Shown here one piece after another: positions 6,136 through 9,555 of a stretch of DNA of 9,555 bases; the stretch's first letter is position 1; each line of letters opens with the position of its first letter. The stretch spans positions 1 to 9,555 of the forward strand of contig PKRH01000125.1 in NCBI GenBank assembly GCA_017577565.1, in the 5' to 3' direction. The translations under genes and the position numbers were made by a program. The notes under the pieces are model-generated. The model worked only from the letters and a program-made list of their open reading frames with translations, was not told the DNA's origin and did no database searches. The DNA is from Thermoanaerobacterales bacterium (GTDB taxonomy: Bacteria; Actinomycetota; Acidimicrobiia; Acidimicrobiales; JACDCH01).

Positions 6136-7794
6136 GTGGCGGTCGCCGCAGTTGCCGACACGTCGACCGACGAGCACGCGCCGCGGGGTGCCGGCGCCCG
6201 GCGGCCGGCGCCGTTCGTGCGCTGGGGCCTGGCCACCCACCTCGTGGTGACGGCGCTCGTCGTCGGGGGGATCGTCTGGCGGCTGGGTGGCGCCTTCGCC
6301 TACGTGCTCGACGACCCGGCCATCCACCTGAGCATGGCCGACCGCCTGGTGCACGACGCCACCTGGGGCGTCACCCCGGGCGAGTTCCAGTCGGCGTCGT
6401 CGTCGCCGGCCTGGACCACCCTGCTCGCGGGGGCCACGCTCGTCGCCGGGCCGGTCGTGCACGTCGTCCCGCTGGCCCTGAACGTCGCCGCCGGGGTCGC
6501 CGTCGTGCTCCTGCTCGGCCGGGCGCCGCAGGTCCTGCGGCCGGCCCGGGACCGGCCGGCCGACGCCACGGCGACGGTCGTGCTCGTGGCCGTGGTCCTG
6601 TTCCTGCCCGGGCTGGCCGTCGTCGGCATGGAGCACACGCTGCACGTCGCCCTCGCGCTCGCCCTCGTGCTCGGGGCCCACCGGTGGGTGGTCGACCCGC
6701 CCGGCCCGCCGGTCGCCGCCGTCGCCGGCCTGGCGGCGCTGGCCACGCTCGTCCGCTTCGAGACGACCTTCGTCGCGCTCGGCCTGGCCGTGGGCCTGCT
6801 CGTCGCCGGCGGGCGGGCGCAGACCCGCCGGGCGGTCGCGCTCGCCGGCGCCTCGGGCGCGGCGGTCGCCGGCTTCGCCGTCGCCAACCGGGCGGCCGGC
6901 GGCGGGTGGCTGCCCAACTCGGTGCTGGCCAAGGGCCAGGCGACCGGCGCGAGCGCCGACGGCCTCGGGCCGGTCGACGTGACGCTCCGCCTGACCCACG
7001 ACCGCGTCCTGCTCGCGCTCCTCCTCGTCGCCGTCCTCCACCTCGTGCTCACCGGGTGCCGGAGCCGCACGGCGCTGCCGGCGGTCGCGCTGGTCGTCGC
7101 CGCGGCCCTGCACGCGGCGCTGGCCGACGTCGGCTGGTACGAGCGCTACCAGGCCTACCTGGTGGCGCTCGGCGTGTACGTCCTGCTGGGCGTGCTCGCC
7201 GAGGCGCCCCGCCACCTGCGCACCCGGCTGCTGTGGGCGGTCGCCGGCCTGGGCCTGGTCCTGGGCGCCGTGAAGGCCAACCTGCTGGTCAAGGCCCCGC
7301 TGGCCGCCGACGACATGTACCGGCAGCAGTACCACGCCGCCCTGTTCCTGGAGCGCTACTACGAGGGCGAGCCGGTCGCCACCGACCAGCTCGGCTACAT
7401 CAGCTGGTTCCACGGCGGGCCGATCACCGACTTCGCCGGCCTCGGCGACCGCGAGGTGCTGGAGCGCGACGGCGAGCCCCGGGCCGAGCTGTGGGCCGAC
7501 CTGGCCCGGGAGCGGGGCTTCCGGGTGGTCGTGCTCTACGACCTCGCGGCCGGCTTCGACGTCCCCGAGGACTGGATCCTCGCCGGCACGTGGCGGATCG
7601 ACGGCGAGCCGGTGACCGGCGTCAGCGACTCGATCGTGTTCTTCGCCACGACGCCCGAGGAGGTCGAGCCGCTGCAGCGACACCTGCGGGCGTTCGAGGC
7701 CGACATGCCGGCCCGGTCGCACCTGGAGCTCGACGAGAACGCCGAGCTGCGCGCCTACGCGCTCGCGCTGGAGGAGGGCGACGCCGCCGGCTAG
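6136..7794 (+). CDS. Polytopic GT-C-type glycosyltransferase-like membrane protein
   Basis: A 552-aa integral membrane protein with a short polar N terminus (1-28), about ten hydrophobic segments between 32 and 380, and a soluble C-terminal domain (about 381-552). After the first helix comes VLDDPAIHLSMADRL (57-71) with paired acidic residues D59-D60. Then follow SASSSPAWTTLLAG (86-99), GMEHTLHVALALAL (164-177), LATLVRFET (202-210), LPNSVLAKG (259-267) and GWYERYQAYL (333-342). This series resembles GT-C glycosyltransferases that use polyprenyl-phosphate sugars, especially mycobacterial AftB-like arabinofuranosyltransferases. The C-terminal TDQLGYISW and ITDFAGLGD (430-438) also recur in that group. 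It probably adds a sugar to a cell-envelope glycan on the outer face of the membrane. Donor and acceptor cannot be read from sequence. It appears to be a single-gene transcript ending against a convergent thiamine operon. Confidence 0.75.
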   Translation: MAVAAVADTSTDEHAPRGAGARRPAPFVRWGLATHLVVTALVVGGIVWRLGGAFAYVLDDPAIHLSMADRLVHDATWGVTPGEFQSASSSPAWTTLLAGATLVAGPVVHVVPLALNVAAGVAVVLLLGRAPQVLRPARDRPADATATVVLVAVVLFLPGLAVVGMEHTLHVALALALVLGAHRWVVDPPGPPVAAVAGLAALATLVRFETTFVALGLAVGLLVAGGRAQTRRAVALAGASGAAVAGFAVANRAAGGGWLPNSVLAKGQATGASADGLGPVDVTLRLTHDRVLLALLLVAVLHLVLTGCRSRTALPAVALVVAAALHAALADVGWYERYQAYLVALGVYVLLGVLAEAPRHLRTRLLWAVAGLGLVLGAVKANLLVKAPLAADDMYRQQYHAALFLERYYEGEPVATDQLGYISWFHGGPITDFAGLGDREVLERDGEPRAELWADLARERGFRVVVLYDLAAGFDVPEDWILAGTWRIDGEPVTGVSDSIVFFATTPEEVEPLQRHLRAFEADMPARSHLELDENAELRAYALALEEGDAAG

Positions 7795-8627
7795 CCGCGC
7801 CGCGCCCAGGCGCCCAGCTTGCCGACCGGGCCGTGGCCGGCGCCGAGGCGCCAGCCGGCCGAGGCCGTCAGGCCCTCGTGGACGAAGTCCTTGGCCGCGG
7901 CCAGCGCCTCGGGCACCGTGTCCCCCGAGGCCAGCCGGGCCGCGGTGGCCGCCGCGAAGGTGCAGCCGGTGCCGTGGTCGTTGCCGGTCGCGACCCGGGG
8001 CCGGCGCAGCTCGGTGACCGCGCCGGTGGCGGCCTCGTAGACGACGTCGACCGCCTCGGCCGACGGCTCGCCGGAGGGGTCCCGCTGGTGGCCGCCCTTG
8101 ACGACCACCCACCGGGGGCCGAGCTCGGCCAGGTCGCGGGCGGCCGCCCGGGCGTCGTCGACGGTCTCGACCGGGCGCCCCAGCAGGGCCGTCGCCTCCC
8201 GGCTGTTGGGGGTGACCACCAGGGCCTGCGGGAACAGCGCTTCGACGTAGGCCCGCTCGGCCCCCTCGTCGAGCAGGCGGGCGCCGCTGGCGCTGACGAG
8301 CACGGGGTCGACGACGAGGTTGGGCAGGCGGCCGGCGGCCGCCGCCTCGGCGACGGCGTGCACGACCTTCTCGGTGGCGAGCATGCCGGTCTTGACCGCC
8401 GCCACCGGCAGGTCGTCGAGCACGGCGTCGAGCTGGGCCTGCAGGAAGTCGACCGGCGGCACGTGGACGGCGGTGACCGCCCGGGTGTTCTGGGCGGTCA
8501 GCGCGGTGATGACGCTGGCGCCGTGGACCCCCAGCGCCGCGAAGGTCACGAGGTCGGCCTGGATCCCCGCGCCGCCCCCTGAGTCGGAACCGGCGATCGT
8601 CAGCGCCACCGACGGCGTCTCGCTCAT
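7791..8627 (-). CDS. thiD: Hydroxymethylpyrimidine (phosphate) kinase ThiD
   Basis: A 278-aa ribokinase-fold enzyme that phosphorylates HMP and HMP-phosphate with ATP to give HMP-pyrophosphate, the pyrimidine half of thiamine. The N terminus LTIAGSDSGGGAGIQADL (9-26) is the ThiD signature. It is followed by VITALTAQNT (39-48), AVKTGMLAT (77-85), LVVDPVLVSASG (104-115), VVTPNSREA (137-145), VVKGGH (175-180), and the anion-hole and catalytic-base segment HGTGCTFAAA (218-227) with C222. All key parts are present and the length is close to the usual 260-280. The ATG overlaps the stop of the preceding thiE-like gene (ATGA), with GGAG 7 nt upstream. Its stop codon shares CTAG with the stop of the convergent membrane-protein gene. 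No C-terminal ThiE or TenA fusion is present. Confidence 0.96.
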   Translation of the reverse strand: MSETPSVALTIAGSDSGGGAGIQADLVTFAALGVHGASVITALTAQNTRAVTAVHVPPVDFLQAQLDAVLDDLPVAAVKTGMLATEKVVHAVAEAAAAGRLPNLVVDPVLVSASGARLLDEGAERAYVEALFPQALVVTPNSREATALLGRPVETVDDARAAARDLAELGPRWVVVKGGHQRDPSGEPSAEAVDVVYEAATGAVTELRRPRVATGNDHGTGCTFAAATAARLASGDTVPEALAAAKDFVHEGLTASAGWRLGAGHGPVGKLGAWARRG

Positions 8628-9295
8628 CTGCCCTCTCCCCTCTCGTCCACCACGTCCCTCACCTCGGCCTCCTCGGCCTCCTCCAGCATCCGGCGCACGA
8701 CGGCGGCCGGATCCTCGGCGCGCATGACCGCGCCCATCGTCGCCACCCCGGCGGCACCGGCGGTGAGACAGGCGGCGACCCGCCCCGGCCCGATCCCGCC
8801 GAGCGCCAGGACCGGCAGACCCGGCACCGCCCGGCAGGCGGCGGCCAGCCCCGCCACGCCGAGCGCGGGCCCGTAGCCGGGCTTGGAGTCGGTGGCGAAC
8901 ACCGGCGAGCACGTCGCCCAGGCGGCGCCGTCCGCCGCGGCCACCCGCAGCTCCCCGACACCGTGGCACGGGCGCCGCCACGGCAGCGCGGCCACGCCGT
9001 CGCCGTCCGGCGCCGGGTCGGCGGCGGCCAGGTGCACGCCGTCGGCCCCGACGTCCCGGGCGAGCGCGGCGTCGCTCGCCACCCACAGCGCCGCACCCCG
9101 CCGGGCCGTCACCGCCCGCAGCGCCTCGGCGAGGCACCGGCGCTCGGCGGCCGGCAGGTCCTTCTCCCGCAGCAGCACGCCCGGCGCCCCGGCGTCGACG
9201 GCGGCGGCGGCGACGTCGGGCAGCCGGTGGCCGGCCCGCTCGGCCTGCACCCGGTCGGTCACGACCACCAGCCGGCCGACCGTCCCACCGGTCAC
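8624..9295 (-). CDS. thiE: ThiE/TenI family protein (thiamine phosphate synthase or thiazole tautomerase)
   Basis: A 223-aa TIM-barrel protein of the ThiE/TenI family. ThiE joins HMP-PP and thiazole phosphate to give thiamine phosphate; TenI tautomerises the ThiG product. Visible motifs are LLREKDL (41-47; R43 and K45 of the pyrophosphate site), GADGVHL (83-89), H111 in PCHGVGEL, SPVFATDSKPGYGPALG (130-146) and the phosphate loop LGGIG (165-169). Hand alignment shows changes at ThiE substrate positions: the usual Asn-Asp pair reads S74-D75, and the serine of SxH reads Pro109. This leaves TenI-like activity open. The start is a GTG overlapping the thiG stop (GTGA), and thiD overlaps its end. 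The last 20 or so residues are an acidic tail beyond the barrel. Family and pathway are firm; the exact reaction is not. Confidence 0.85.
   Translation of the reverse strand: MTGGTVGRLVVVTDRVQAERAGHRLPDVAAAAVDAGAPGVLLREKDLPAAERRCLAEALRAVTARRGAALWVASDAALARDVGADGVHLAAADPAPDGDGVAALPWRRPCHGVGELRVAAADGAAWATCSPVFATDSKPGYGPALGVAGLAAACRAVPGLPVLALGGIGPGRVAACLTAGAAGVATMGAVMRAEDPAAVVRRMLEEAEEAEVRDVVDERGEGR
8635..8638 (-). promoter_or_regulatory. Ribosome binding site of thiD inside the thiE-like gene
   Basis: On the minus strand, GGAG within a purine-rich run (GAGAGGGGAGAGGG) lies 7 nt before the thiD ATG. It supports the chosen start and could allow initiation in addition to coupling from the upstream gene. 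Confidence 0.55.
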
Positions 9296-9555
9296 AGCTC
9301 GGGCATCCCCTCGAAGCTCGTCGAGGCCTGGGCGTACAGGCGCCGGGGGATGCGCCCCGCCAGCCGGGCGAGCCGGCCGGCCTCGACGGCGTGCCGCATG
9401 GCCCGGGCCATCCGCACCGGGTGGCGGGCGCGGGTGACGGCGGTGGCCAGCAGCACGGCGTCGCAGCCCAGCTCCATGGCCATCGCCGCGTCCGAGGCGG
9501 TGCCGATGCCGGCGTCGAGGACCACCGGCACCCGGGCGGCCTCGCGGATCATGGC
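9292..9555 (-). CDS. thiG: Thiazole synthase ThiG, C-terminal part (cut by window edge)
   Basis: The last 87 codons or so of ThiG, the TIM-barrel enzyme that builds the thiazole ring from deoxyxylulose phosphate, dehydroglycine and ThiS thiocarboxylate. The visible part starts near IREAARVPVVLDAGIGTAS, continues DAAMAMELGCDAVLLATAVTRA, then RMARAMRHAVEAGRLARLAG and RIPRRLYAQAS, all diagnostic of the ThiG C-terminal region including the phosphate-binding GIGT loop. LLATA replaces the LVNTA seen in many bacteria, a form I associate with actinobacteria. The Met at 9552 is internal; the frame continues past the edge with an Ala codon. The stop overlaps the GTG of the thiE-like gene. thiS, and any TPP riboswitch, would lie upstream outside the window. 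Confidence 0.93.
   Translation of the reverse strand, partial: AMIREAARVPVVLDAGIGTASDAAMAMELGCDAVLLATAVTRARHPVRMARAMRHAVEAGRLARLAGRIPRRLYAQASTSFEGMPEL

Noticed and set aside
6091..8112. A 673-codon minus-strand frame across the membrane protein gene
   Set aside because: Arg/Gly/Ala-rich shadow of the glycosyltransferase-like gene; it also overlaps thiD out of frame and has no recognisable domain.
5262..8582. An 1106-codon plus-strand frame crossing the nuclease, membrane protein and thiD genes
   Set aside because: It runs out of frame through several real genes on both strands and its product is repetitive Arg/Ala/Gly sequence; a GC-bias artefact.

Overview
The window is a densely coded stretch of very GC-rich DNA, with third codon positions almost always G or C. 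It looks like a chromosomal piece of a high-GC actinobacterium. The ThiG tail has the LLATAVTRA-type ending I associate with actinobacteria, the lipid-degradation genes are mycobacterial in style, and several genes appear to be leaderless. An Acidimicrobiia-like host is my guess, not something the sequence proves. I saw no mobile element, tRNA, rRNA or CRISPR array, and no stretch over 300 bases lacks a gene.

Region 1 (1-2585, + strand) is acyl-CoA metabolism. It holds the 3' end of a MaoC-type hydratase resembling ChsH1, an acyl-CoA dehydrogenase, and a crotonase-fold protein. The dehydrogenase appears to lack the usual catalytic glutamate. The crotonase lacks both classical hydratase glutamates but keeps a PaaG-like aspartate. 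The third gene has its own promoter, whose -35 region lies on a perfect 17-bp interrupted palindrome that is probably a repressor operator.

Region 2 (2633-4123, +) is an ABC1/UbiB-family atypical kinase with an N-terminal membrane helix, read from a leaderless GTG.

Region 3 (4181-6045, +) is a translationally coupled pair of RecB/Cas4-like proteins. The first has a complete PD-(D/E)XK active site plus four cysteines suited to an Fe-S cluster. The second keeps the four-cysteine pattern but has lost the catalytic residues. This active-plus-inactive pair is the best candidate in the window for an undescribed system.

Region 4 (6136-7794, +) is a polytopic membrane protein resembling GT-C glycosyltransferases of the arabinofuranosyltransferase type, probably acting on the cell envelope.

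Region 5 (7791-9555, - strand) is a thiamine operon read thiG (partial), thiE/tenI-like, thiD. Its genes overlap by 4 bp at each junction. It converges on region 4 so tightly that the two stop codons share the palindrome CTAG.
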